From assembly GCF_030409685.1 (NCBI RefSeq), contig NZ_JAUFQJ010000023.1:1-64000 (forward strand): a stretch of 64,000 bases of DNA. Direction: 5' to 3'. Below, piece after piece: positions 1-7,568 of this stretch. Position numbers and translations under genes: made by a program. The notes under the pieces were generated by a model. The model saw only the letters and a program-made list of their open reading frames with translations, was not told the origin of the DNA and ran no database searches. Each line of letters opens with the position of its first letter. The stretch's first letter is position 1. This stretch comes from Ferruginibacter paludis (GTDB taxonomy: Bacteria > Bacteroidota > Bacteroidia > Chitinophagales > Chitinophagaceae).

Positions 1-427
1 CTTTTTCAAGCGGGTTGCAAAAGTAAATCACTTTATTTATTTTACCTAATTTAATTTTAAAAAACTTCTAAATTTCTTTTGGTTATTTTTCGAATTTAAG
101 GTGATTTTTATTTTTAAGAACTACCCCTTTTTTATTTGGGAGTGCGAAGGTAAGGGCGTTCACTATAGCTTCCAAATTTTATTAAAACTAATTGCCGCTT
201 TGTGCAAAATACTTTTATGAAAAGCTGCAGGAAGAGATGCTTTATAACTGTTTTATATATGCTACCCTACCAACCCGGGCAAAATACAAATTGCCCTGAA
301 ACCTTTATGTATAAGGACTTCAGGGCAATTGATATATCTGTCTGAATTAAATTTTTGCGGGTAAACTACAAGCCGGAAATATTTTTCAAAACAGAATAAA
401 TCTTTTATTTATTCAGGAAATAATTTT
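1..427. other. Intergenic region left of ilvE
   Basis: AT-rich stretch with no credible gene. It holds a minus-strand -7 box at 18-25 (CAAAAGTA on the plus strand, TACTTTTG on the minus), which probably belongs to a gene starting beyond the left edge. It also holds a strong hairpin at 289-330 downstream of ilvE. A one-mismatch -7-like site, CGAAGGTA, lies at 145-152. Nothing else recognised. Confidence 0.5.
289..330 (-). terminator. Hairpin downstream of ilvE
   Basis: Perfect 12-bp inverted repeat: AATTGCCCTGAA at 289-300 and its complement at 319-330. Within the 18-nt loop, CCTT (302-305) can pair with AAGG (313-316) and lengthen the helix. Read on the minus strand the hairpin is followed by a T-rich run (TTTGTATTTT), as expected for intrinsic termination of leftward ilvE, about 100 bp past its stop codon. 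Confidence 0.6.
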
Positions 428-1492
428 TTAAACGGCCATCATCCACTGATGATTATCCGGTGCTTCGCCATATTTAATTGCATCCATCCTCGTTTTTATT
501 TCCGGCGCAATTGTCCATTTGTCTACATCAAAGGTCATAATAAAATCTTTGTACTTTAATTCCTTAATTAAAGAGATGGTTGCAGCGGTTCCTGTACCAA
601 AAATTTCGTTTAAAGTACCTGCTTTATAAGCATCCATTATTTCTTCAATACTCAGCTTCCTTTCTTCCACGATATACCCCATTTCTTTTAAAATTTCAAT
701 GGTACTATCCCTGGTAACGCCTGCTAAAATGGTACCGTCTTCCAAACCAGGTGTAATTACCTTGTTGTCTATAATAAAAAAAGCGTTCATTGTGCCACAT
801 TCCTGCACATATTTATGCTCAAACGCATCCATCCACAATACCTGGTCGTAACCCTGTTTTTGTGCTATTGCAGATGCATGCAACGAACCTCCGTAATTAC
901 CAGCTGCTTTGGCATAGCCGTATCCTCCCTGCACTGCACGCACATATTTTTCTTCTACATAAATACGCATGGGCGCTGCATAATAAGGGCCAGTTGGGCT
1001 TAGAATGATCAGGAATTTATACTTATCACTTGGCCGTACTCCAATGGCTTCATCGCTGCTGAACATGAAAGGGCGGATGTATAATGAGTGATTCGGCTTT
1101 GCAGGTATCCAGTCTTTCTCAATTTCAATCAGCTGGCGCATTCCTTCAATAAATATTTCTTCGGGCACAACAGGCATTTCCATTCTTTCCGCAGAACTAT
1201 TGAATCTTTTGAAATTATCATAAGGCCGGAAAATAGACGCATTACCATCCGCATCCTTATAAGCTTTAATACCTTCAAAAATAGCCTGACCATAGTGCAG
1301 GGCAGCTAAAGAAGGTGCGAGGGAAAGTGGCTGATAAGGTTTAATGGACGGAGTTTGCCACTCGCCATTTTCATAATCCACTTCCAGCATGTGGTCTGTA
1401 AAATATTTACCAAAAGGCACGTTATCCAAACTTATTCCTTCCAGTTTACTCTGTTTTACTTTGGTGATATTAAAATCTTCTGCGGCTATCAT
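428..1492 (-). CDS. ilvE: Branched-chain amino acid aminotransferase
   Basis: PLP-dependent fold-type IV enzyme that swaps amino groups between glutamate and the keto acids of leucine, isoleucine and valine, in the cytoplasm. At 354 residues it has the length of the longer BCAT class (ilvE type II). The PLP lysine is Lys195 in the segment AKAAGNYGGSL. The GQAIFEGIKAY block near residue 70 and the C-terminal block around GTGTAATI are also typical. It is monocistronic, diverging from the gene at 1543 across 50 bp. On the minus strand upstream there is a near -7 box (TTACTTTG). Confidence 0.95.
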   Translation of the reverse strand: MIAAEDFNITKVKQSKLEGISLDNVPFGKYFTDHMLEVDYENGEWQTPSIKPYQPLSLAPSLAALHYGQAIFEGIKAYKDADGNASIFRPYDNFKRFNSSAERMEMPVVPEEIFIEGMRQLIEIEKDWIPAKPNHSLYIRPFMFSSDEAIGVRPSDKYKFLIILSPTGPYYAAPMRIYVEEKYVRAVQGGYGYAKAAGNYGGSLHASAIAQKQGYDQVLWMDAFEHKYVQECGTMNAFFIIDNKVITPGLEDGTILAGVTRDSTIEILKEMGYIVEERKLSIEEIMDAYKAGTLNEIFGTGTAATISLIKELKYKDFIMTFDVDKWTIAPEIKTRMDAIKYGEAPDNHQWMMAV

Positions 1493-1542
1493 ATTCCTTA
1501 ATTTTACAACAAAGTAACAAAAAAAATACAGAGTAAAGGTTC

Positions 1543-2043
1543 ATGAACATAGATAATATTCAGTTAACGCCGTTTTTAATACAGGAGTTATTTAAAAATT
1601 CACTGGTTGAATCAGACAATCCGGAGCCTGTAAAAAAGCCCGATGCAGCGGCTTCATTTGCTATATTGGGACATAACCGCAAAAAAATAATTATCCTCGT
1701 AGCCAATGATGAAACCTTGTATTTGCCAGATGAACAATTAAATTTTTTGCTGGGTATATTATCGGCTTGCAGCTTAACCATGGAAGATGTAGCCATTATC
1801 AATACCAGGAAAAATAAAAACATAACCTACAAGGCAATTGAACAGGAGTTAAAGGGAGAAAAGGTTATTTTATTTGGCGTAACACCTGCACAAATCAACC
1901 TGCCTATTGAATTTCCGCAATACCAGGTACAGGCCTTTAACAGCCAGACCTATCTTACTGCCGCTATGCTTCCGGAAATACAGGAAAATAAAGCTGAAAA
2001 AGCTAGACTGTGGAATTGCCTGAAACAAATTTTTTCTATATAA
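1543..2043 (+). CDS. Unknown 166-residue protein in an operon with rdgB
   Basis: Not recognised. It is a soluble protein with no signal peptide or membrane segment. The N-terminal 45 residues look flexible (run of charged residues and prolines). Residues about 45-140 alternate hydrophobic strands and helices (KKIIILVAN, LNFLLGILSA, VAIINT, KVILFG), suggesting a small Rossmann-like alpha/beta fold. That layout loosely recalls psi subunits of DNA polymerase III, but I cannot support the match. Only 7 bp separate it from rdgB, so the two are almost certainly cotranscribed. Codon use is like its neighbours. Confidence 0.75.
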   Translation: MNIDNIQLTPFLIQELFKNSLVESDNPEPVKKPDAAASFAILGHNRKKIIILVANDETLYLPDEQLNFLLGILSACSLTMEDVAIINTRKNKNITYKAIEQELKGEKVILFGVTPAQINLPIEFPQYQVQAFNSQTYLTAAMLPEIQENKAEKARLWNCLKQIFSI

Positions 2044-2050
2044 TTTTCTT

Positions 2051-2632
2051 ATGGATCAATTGATTTTTGCGACCAACAACCAGCATAAAGTAGATGAAAT
2101 AAGAGTTGTGCTTGGTGATCTGTTTGCTATCAGTACATTAAAAGAAGCTGGCATTGACATCGATATTCCTGAACCGCATGATAAGCTGGAAGCGAATGCA
2201 ACTGAAAAATCGCTGACTATTCATCAACTCACCGGTAAAAATTGTTTTAGCGAGGATACCGGTTTGGAAGTAACCTCATTGAATGGAGAACCGGGCGTAA
2301 AGAGTGCACGATACGCCGGTGAAGAAAGATCGTTTGATGCCAATATTGATAAGCTGCTTGATAAGCTGTCTTCATTACCCAACCGGGAAGCCAGGTTTAG
2401 AACGGTGATATCACTTATACTAAATGGAAGGGAAATACAGTTTGAAGGAATTTGTGAGGGTACAATTATTAAAGACAGACGGGGCGGCCACGGATTTGGG
2501 TACGATCCTGTTTTTGTACCTGCCGGAAGTGACAAAACTTTTGCTGAAATGTCTCTGGAAGAAAAAAGCCAGTTCAGTCACAGAAAAAAAGCAATTACCA
2601 AAATGATTGCATTTTTAAAAGAACAGAAATAA
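2051..2632 (+). CDS. rdgB: XTP/dITP diphosphatase (RdgB/HAM1 family)
   Basis: House-cleaning pyrophosphatase that hydrolyses non-canonical purine triphosphates (XTP, dITP, ITP) to monophosphates so that they are not built into DNA or RNA. The family signatures are in order: FATNNQHKVDEI at the N-terminus, SEDTGLEV and GVKSARYAG in the middle, GHGFGYDPVF near residue 140, and SHRKKA at the C-terminus. Its 193 residues are the normal length. It is the second gene after the unknown gene at 1543. Confidence 0.95.
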   Translation: MDQLIFATNNQHKVDEIRVVLGDLFAISTLKEAGIDIDIPEPHDKLEANATEKSLTIHQLTGKNCFSEDTGLEVTSLNGEPGVKSARYAGEERSFDANIDKLLDKLSSLPNREARFRTVISLILNGREIQFEGICEGTIIKDRRGGHGFGYDPVFVPAGSDKTFAEMSLEEKSQFSHRKKAITKMIAFLKEQK

Positions 2633-2654
2633 TAGGAAATAATTAAAGCCTTAG

Positions 2655-2755
2655 GGATTGCAGCGGAAAGCCCGGAACGAAGCGCAGTGCAACGAAGTGT
2701 AGTGAGGACTTGTAGCGGAAAGCCCGGCCCGCCGCGGAGGGAAATGCCCAGGCTA
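2655..2755 (+). repeat. GC-rich intergenic repeat with internal direct repeats
   Basis: This noncoding stretch is much richer in GC than its surroundings. AGCGGAAAGCCCGG occurs twice exactly, at 2662-2675 and 2714-2727 (52 bp apart). Between them lie two tandem 15-bp units, 2676-2690 and 2691-2705, both starting AACGAAG and matching at 12 of 15 positions. It sits between rdgB and the thioesterase gene. The layout suggests a member of an interspersed repeat family rather than a gene. Confidence 0.55.
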
Positions 2756-2792
2756 AAAACATCTTTATTCTTTTTTTAACTTCGTGATATCA

Positions 2793-3227
2793 ATGGCAAG
2801 AATAAAGATTATCATTCCTTCATATAAAATTTTCACTGTAACTATCCCGGTGCGGATCAGTGATATCAACTATGGTAATCATGTTGGCAACGATGCATTT
2901 GTTTCTATTCTGCACGAAGCCCGGGTGCAATGGTTAAAAAGCCACTTCTTTACTGAGCTCAATGTCGCAGGAATCGGACTCATCATGAGCGATCTGGCTG
3001 TGGAATTTAAAAAGGAATCTTTTTATGGCGACAGTATTGAAGTACAACTAAGCTGTGGCGAAATTTCAAGCGCCGGATTTGAATTGTATTACCAGCTTTT
3101 TACAAATAGAAACGAAGAAATGTGTTTGCTGGCCAATGCTAAAACCGGCATTGTTTGCTATAACTATTCTTCAAAAAAAGTAAGTGCTATCCCGCAGGTA
3201 TTAAAGAATATTTTGGCAGCTCATTAA
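2793..3227 (+). CDS. Acyl-CoA thioesterase, hotdog fold (4HBT type)
   Basis: 144 residues from the ATG at 2793; an in-frame GTG lies three codons upstream at 2784. The segment SDINYGNHVGNDAFVSILHE near residue 25 is the 4HBT/YbgC-type hotdog signature, with Asp, Asn and His around the active site. Such enzymes hydrolyse acyl-CoA or acyl-ACP thioesters in the cytoplasm; the substrate cannot be told from sequence. Its stop codon shares the four bases TTAA (3224-3227) with the stop of convergent aroE. Confidence 0.8.
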   Translation: MARIKIIIPSYKIFTVTIPVRISDINYGNHVGNDAFVSILHEARVQWLKSHFFTELNVAGIGLIMSDLAVEFKKESFYGDSIEVQLSCGEISSAGFELYYQLFTNRNEEMCLLANAKTGIVCYNYSSKKVSAIPQVLKNILAAH

Positions 3228-3964
3228 GTGTTGTTCCATATCTCCCAACTCGCTTCCGCCTGAAGAATCAGCATTTTATAGCCGTTTTGTATCTGCGCCC
3301 CACGCTCCTCTCCTTTTTGAAGAAATAATGTTTTGGCAGGTTTGTACACCAAATCGTACAGGTAATGTTGCGAATTGATAAATTGATATGGGAGATGCGG
3401 ACAGGTGTGATTGTTGGGTGACATGCCAGCAGGTGAGCAATTGATAACAACTAGGTAAGATTGCATTATTTGTTCATCAATTATATCATAATTGATATAA
3501 CCAGGTCCTCTGTCTTCCTGGCGTGTAACCAATAAAAATTGAATACCCAATTTTTGCAACACATATTGTACTGCTTTTGATGAACCTCCTGTTCCTAACA
3601 CCAAAGCCTTTTTATGATGCGGCTGCAATAATTGGCGAAATGATTGTTCAAAGCCAATGACATCTGTATTAAATGCTGTCAACTGTTCCCCCTCTATTTT
3701 GATACAGTTTGCGGCCCCAATTGCCTTCACCTCAGGAGTTACCTGCGTAACAAATTGCAGCACCTGTTCTTTATAGGGAATGGTAACATTTAATCCTTTT
3801 AAATTGGGATTGTCTCTAATTAATGATGGAAATTGATCAATGGCCGAAATGGGAAAGGCCTCATAAAAACAATCACTAATTCCTTCCCTGGCAAATTTTT
3901 CTGCAAAATATTGCTTTGAAAAAGAATGGCCCAACGGATAACCAATCAATCCATACAACTTCAT
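3224..3964 (-). CDS. aroE: Shikimate dehydrogenase
   Basis: Reduces 3-dehydroshikimate to shikimate with NADPH in aromatic amino acid synthesis. The shikimate-binding motif GYPLGHSFSKQYF is at the N-terminus, the catalytic Lys is in NVTIPYKEQV and the catalytic Asp in FNTDVIGF; the NADP-binding loop is LGTGGSSKA. I place the start at 3964 (MKLYGLIGYP), giving 246 residues; the open frame extends 14 codons upstream into the preceding gene. Only 7 bp separate it from the upstream comA-like gene (stop at 3972), so the pair is likely cotranscribed and perhaps translationally coupled. Confidence 0.93.
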   Translation of the reverse strand: MKLYGLIGYPLGHSFSKQYFAEKFAREGISDCFYEAFPISAIDQFPSLIRDNPNLKGLNVTIPYKEQVLQFVTQVTPEVKAIGAANCIKIEGEQLTAFNTDVIGFEQSFRQLLQPHHKKALVLGTGGSSKAVQYVLQKLGIQFLLVTRQEDRGPGYINYDIIDEQIMQSYLVVINCSPAGMSPNNHTCPHLPYQFINSQHYLYDLVYKPAKTLFLQKGEERGAQIQNGYKMLILQAEASWEIWNNT

Positions 3965-3971
3965 GTGGTGG

Positions 3972-4733
3972 TTATTTATTAAGATAGAGTTCGAAGGTAT
4001 CTCCACGCAATCCTATGCGCATGGCTTCCAAAGGAATGACTTCTGTTGGAGCAATATTACCCAGGTTAACGTTGCAGCCAATCAGCTCCAGGAAGTACAA
4101 CTGTTGTGCCTTTTGGGGAGCTTCCCATAAAATTTTGTCTTCGGGTATCTGTGTTAAAATTTCCTGTACCAGGCCTTCTCTTACTTCACCACTGCCCCGG
4201 TAAATACCAACATTGCCAGCTTCCCTTGCTTCAGCTATAACATAGGCAGAGCCTGCTTCCAGTTCGGCCCGCATTAACTCTATCCATTTATAGGGAGGAA
4301 TGATATGAGCCGCATCTTTGCTGCCAACTTCGCTCAACACAATAAAATTTTTGGCTAGTTTTTCAATGTATCCGCATTTCTCTGTATGTGGTATAGTAAC
4401 TGAACCATCGCTCACTTCAACATATTTAATTCCGAATTCATTGCAGACTTTTATATAGTCATCAAACTGGTTACGAATCAGGAAAGCTTCAAATAAAGTA
4501 CCGCCAAAATAGACTGGAATATCATAAGAAAGATAAACTTCCAGTTTCTCTCTCAGTGTTGGCGTAACAAAGGCAGTCCCAAAACCAAGCTTCACAATAT
4601 CAACGTGCGGATGGGAAACACTCATGAAATTTTTTGCCTCCTGTACACTTAGTCCCTTGTCCATTACCATTGTGATACCATGCGCACGTGGCTTTTTGTG
4701 GCGCTCCGGTATCTGAGAAAGATTGAAATTCAT
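3972..4733 (-). CDS. comA: Phosphosulfolactate synthase (ComA family)
   Basis: Adds sulfite to phosphoenolpyruvate to form (R)-2-phospho-3-sulfolactate; known as step one of coenzyme M synthesis in methanogens. Family blocks are all present in 253 residues: KPRAHGITMVMDKGL, DIVKLGFGT, GGTLFE, EVSDG, SEVGSKD, REAGNVGIY, WEAPQKAQQ and GCNVNLGNI. A bacterium of this type does not make coenzyme M, so the product probably serves another sulfonate, possibly cysteate for sulfonolipids (inference). It is immediately upstream of aroE and has its own -7 box (TATCTTTG, minus strand, 4756-4763). ComB and ComC homologues are not in the window. Confidence 0.9.
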   Translation of the reverse strand: MNFNLSQIPERHKKPRAHGITMVMDKGLSVQEAKNFMSVSHPHVDIVKLGFGTAFVTPTLREKLEVYLSYDIPVYFGGTLFEAFLIRNQFDDYIKVCNEFGIKYVEVSDGSVTIPHTEKCGYIEKLAKNFIVLSEVGSKDAAHIIPPYKWIELMRAELEAGSAYVIAEAREAGNVGIYRGSGEVREGLVQEILTQIPEDKILWEAPQKAQQLYFLELIGCNVNLGNIAPTEVIPLEAMRIGLRGDTFELYLNK

Positions 4734-4755
4734 TCCACTATTTTTTTGATTGGCG

Positions 4756-4763
4756 CAAAGATA
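4756..4763 (-). promoter_or_regulatory. -7 box of comA-aroE
   Basis: Plus-strand CAAAGATA reads TATCTTTG on the minus strand, an exact match to the Bacteroidota -7 consensus TAnnTTTG, 22 nt before the ComA start codon. No good -33 TTG is visible at the expected distance. Confidence 0.5.
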
Positions 4764-4813
4764 ACCATTGACTACTAATAGTTAGTAATGCACCAGCAGA
4801 AAAACGGGATGTT

Positions 4814-6235
4814 TTAAATTGACTTGTTGCGCTTGAATCTGGCAATAACATCTACTACCAATTGATTTTGGAGAATGGAAGGATTTAATTCGATGAATTT
4901 TTTTACCAGCTTGGGGTTCTTTTCCATACCCAGTTCCAGCTGAATGATAGCTTCCTTTGATTTACCCGCTGCTAAAAGAAAGGCACTTTTATAAAAAAGG
5001 AAAATTGGTTTTACATTGGTTAATTCGATGGCGTGCTCAACATACTCCAGGCCTTCATCTATGCATTTGGCATGATACAAACATTTTAACAGCTCCAGCC
5101 AACCGTTGCTGTTTTTTGGTTTGTTACGTACCACATTGCCAAAGTATTGCACTGCTTCTTCTATTTTGCCCTGCTCCATAAAGCACTGCCCCATGGCTAA
5201 ATTATATTCCGGCTGTAACCGGTGAATGCGCATTGCAATGTGAAGATTTTTTATAGCGCTGTCCCAAACGCCTTCGTTCATATACGTTACTGCAATCTTA
5301 TAAAACAACTGGCTGTCATCCTGGTTTAGATGTGTAGCCTTGCGATAATTAAATCTTGCCTGTGCATAATTGTGCAATTTGTCGTAGCAATGGCCGATGG
5401 CTTCATAAATAACATCTTCCGGCCTCGCCAATTCCAATACTTTTTGCAATACTTCAATAGCATCCTTGTATTTTCTAAGTCTCAAGTAAGCATCGCCCAT
5501 GTTACGCCAGGCATAATCAAATTTTTCGTCTATTGCGACGGCGTATTGGTAGGCATCAATTGCCTTTTCGTATAATTTAATTCCCTGGTAAGCTGCGGCC
5601 AGGTTAAACCAGGCTAATTCGCTGAAGGGAAAATCCTCAATAATTTTCTGGTGCAATCTTATCCCCTCCTCATTTCTGCCAGTGAAATCTGTCCAGAAAC
5701 AAATTTTGTACAACGCTTCTTCGTTATTAGGATCCATTTCAAGTATCATTTTCAGGCAATCAAATACCTTATCAAAATTTTCGTAATCATCATATACGTC
5801 TGTCAATTCAAAAAGCAGTTCCAGTTTTTCCTCTCCCCCAAAATAATTGAGGGCATCTTCCAGCACCTCGGCGGCTTTTTCCTGCTGATCCAATGCCAGG
5901 TAAGCATCCGTTTTAAGAATGTACAGATTAATATCGCTGCTGTCCAGGATTTCTGCCTGCTCTAAAAAATACAGCGATTCCTTGTACTTTTTTGCTGCAA
6001 TTAAAAGGTCAGCCCTTTTTATAAGTAATGAAGAAGAGTATGGATATTGATTGATAGCGTAGTCGGTGACTTCCAATGCCTGAATCAGTTCGTCTTTGTC
6101 ATCAAAATAGTCGATGATTTTTTCGAAGGCATCCTCTTCAATAAAAGAATGGCTGCGCCCTGTTTTAAGGTTGTCATACTGTTGCAGCAGTTCCTTCAAC
6201 TCTTCCCTGTCTTGACGGTATGGATTTTTGCTCAT
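4814..6235 (-). CDS. Tetratricopeptide repeat protein
   Basis: 473 residues if started at MSKNPYRQ (6235); the open frame reaches 20 codons further upstream. Almost the whole protein is a TPR solenoid: repeated 34-residue helix pairs with the usual alanine, glycine and aromatic positions, for example SELAWFNLAAAYQGIKLYEKAIDAY followed by DYAWRNMGDAYLRLRKYKDAIEVL. There is no signal peptide from this start, so a cytoplasmic scaffold role is likely, partner unknown. It lies 80 bp upstream of comA on the same strand. TPR genes of this size are common in Bacteroidota and carry no specific function by themselves. Confidence 0.85.
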   Translation of the reverse strand: MSKNPYRQDREELKELLQQYDNLKTGRSHSFIEEDAFEKIIDYFDDKDELIQALEVTDYAINQYPYSSSLLIKRADLLIAAKKYKESLYFLEQAEILDSSDINLYILKTDAYLALDQQEKAAEVLEDALNYFGGEEKLELLFELTDVYDDYENFDKVFDCLKMILEMDPNNEEALYKICFWTDFTGRNEEGIRLHQKIIEDFPFSELAWFNLAAAYQGIKLYEKAIDAYQYAVAIDEKFDYAWRNMGDAYLRLRKYKDAIEVLQKVLELARPEDVIYEAIGHCYDKLHNYAQARFNYRKATHLNQDDSQLFYKIAVTYMNEGVWDSAIKNLHIAMRIHRLQPEYNLAMGQCFMEQGKIEEAVQYFGNVVRNKPKNSNGWLELLKCLYHAKCIDEGLEYVEHAIELTNVKPIFLFYKSAFLLAAGKSKEAIIQLELGMEKNPKLVKKFIELNPSILQNQLVVDVIARFKRNKSI

Positions 6236-6367
6236 GCGCTTGTAGGTTACTGTAAAATACATTAATTTGAATAAACCATCAAAAAAAAGTAACATTTCCT
6301 AAGGCTATGCGTTAAACTCATCATAAAGATTTGTATAAGTGGTACGCATTTTGACAGAACTTTAATA

Positions 6368-6375
6368 TATCTTTG
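6368..6375 (+). promoter_or_regulatory. -7 box of the exported-protein gene at 6396
   Basis: TATCTTTG matches TAnnTTTG exactly and lies 20 nt before the start codon. A TTTTG at 6349-6353 could serve as -33 element, but the 14-nt spacer is shorter than usual. Confidence 0.5.
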
Positions 6376-6395
6376 TTTAGTTAAAATTATTTTAA

Positions 6396-6743
6396 ATGAA
6401 AACGTTCACCAAAAAGTTACTTACAATTGCTCTGCTGTTTGGCATTGCACAGGTTGCTATGGCTGACAGAGGCGTTGGGAAAAAGAAGAATAAAACTATT
6501 TTAAACATCTATACACCGTCTACTCTAAGAAATTCAATTGCATTTAATCTTAAATCGGGATTAAGTTACAAGGGAAGTTTGTTAACCAATACGCAAACAG
6601 TTGGCAACAGCATTATGGCCAACTCATTAATTACTTATCAGAAAGGAAATATAACTTATGTTATTCCTTACAAACATAAAATTGTAATGCCGGAAATTAC
6701 ACAGGGTTATACAGGAATGAAATTGATCATTCACAGCCATTAA
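6396..6743 (+). CDS. Small exported protein of unknown function
   Basis: 115 residues with a clear Sec signal peptide (KKLLTIALLFGIAQVAMA, cleavage near residue 23). The mature part is short, rich in Asn, Thr and Lys, starts with a basic patch (GVGKKKNKT) and shows alternating hydrophobic residues suggestive of beta strands. No cysteine and no lipobox. It is a single gene with its own -7 box and a downstream terminator. Function not recognised. Confidence 0.75.
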   Translation: MKTFTKKLLTIALLFGIAQVAMADRGVGKKKNKTILNIYTPSTLRNSIAFNLKSGLSYKGSLLTNTQTVGNSIMANSLITYQKGNITYVIPYKHKIVMPEITQGYTGMKLIIHSH

Positions 6744-6766
6744 CTGCTTTCAGCAAAAATATTTTG

Positions 6767-6795
6767 AAAGATCTTTCTTAACGAAGGTCTTTTTT
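6767..6795 (+). terminator. Terminator after the 6396 gene
   Basis: Stem AAAGATCTTT (6767-6776) pairs with 6783-6792 with two G-U pairs and a six-base loop, followed by T residues. It lies 24 bp after the stop at 6743 and touches the end of the convergent gene at 6794. Confidence 0.6.
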
Positions 6796-7459
6796 AGTTA
6801 CTGTCTTTTTTCCCAACCCGGCTTTCGTCGTAACTCATTACCCGGTAACCGGATTTTGGGATATCAAATTTGGAAACGGCAACTGCACCCGGATCAACAG
6901 AAGCAAGTGTATATTTAAATTTCAGTTTGCCACTTTCAAATTCGTATTCTACAGGAAGCCCGGGAAGATTTTTAAATAGCTGGTTGTAGTTTTTATCATT
7001 CACGTTTATATCCGGCGAATAAAAGACTGTCATAACGCTGCCATCCTTTAATTTGGCGGTTGCCATTACGCAGTTATAGCCCGCGATTTTTTTGGTATCA
7101 GTAGTTGGGGTAAAAACTATGCCTTCGAATTTTTTATTGTGACTTGTCCAGTTATCTTTCGTTAATGTAATCATCAGCTTCTGACCGCTGTATTCTTTTA
7201 ATATAACACCAGTCGAACTCTTTGCATCGTAAATAGTTGTTTCCTTTCCCAGCGGACTTGACATTTCTGTTTTGCTTAAATTTCCTTTTAAATACACAGT
7301 ATTCGTAGCACCGCTTAAAGGGTCGGGCTGCGCAGCATTACTACCGGTTTGCGTAGCAATCGTATAAACCAGGGTCCCCTCTGAAATTATTTTTTGAGCA
7401 TAGACATAACCATTGAGCGCTAACATTACAACCATTGCTACAGCTTTCATAACTTTCAT
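6794..7459 (-). CDS. Exported protein of unknown function
   Basis: 221 residues with an N-terminal signal peptide (VMKAVAMVVMLALNGYVYA, cleavage before QKIIS). The mature protein looks all-beta: repeated short strands such as EGTLVYTIAT, TIYDAKSSTGVIL and LKFKYTLASV. This resembles the many Bacteroidota periplasmic proteins of the DUF4412/GLPGLI kind that carry a lipocalin-like or LolA-like sheet, but I cannot assign a family with confidence. No lipobox. It stands alone between a convergent terminator and yidC. Confidence 0.75.
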   Translation of the reverse strand: MKVMKAVAMVVMLALNGYVYAQKIISEGTLVYTIATQTGSNAAQPDPLSGATNTVYLKGNLSKTEMSSPLGKETTIYDAKSSTGVILKEYSGQKLMITLTKDNWTSHNKKFEGIVFTPTTDTKKIAGYNCVMATAKLKDGSVMTVFYSPDINVNDKNYNQLFKNLPGLPVEYEFESGKLKFKYTLASVDPGAVAVSKFDIPKSGYRVMSYDESRVGKKDSN

Positions 7460-7520
7460 TTTGTGTTGATAAAGATAGGGAAATACAATGCCAAAATAAT
7501 CACAAACTCATACACGAAAA

Positions 7521-7548
7521 AGCCTGCAGTTGTTGAAAACTGCAGGCT
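7521..7548 (-). terminator. Terminator of yidC
   Basis: Perfect 10-bp stem, AGCCTGCAGT (7521-7530) with ACTGCAGGCT (7539-7548), around an 8-nt loop. On the minus strand it is followed by TTTTT. It lies about 20 bp past the yidC stop codon at 7569. Confidence 0.85.
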
Positions 7549-7568
7549 AATATTTTCTTTAAAGACGT

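Noticed and set aside
2655-2755. CRISPR array or tRNA in the GC-rich repeat
   Set aside because: Only two 14-bp copies and no regular spacers; no cloverleaf could be drawn.
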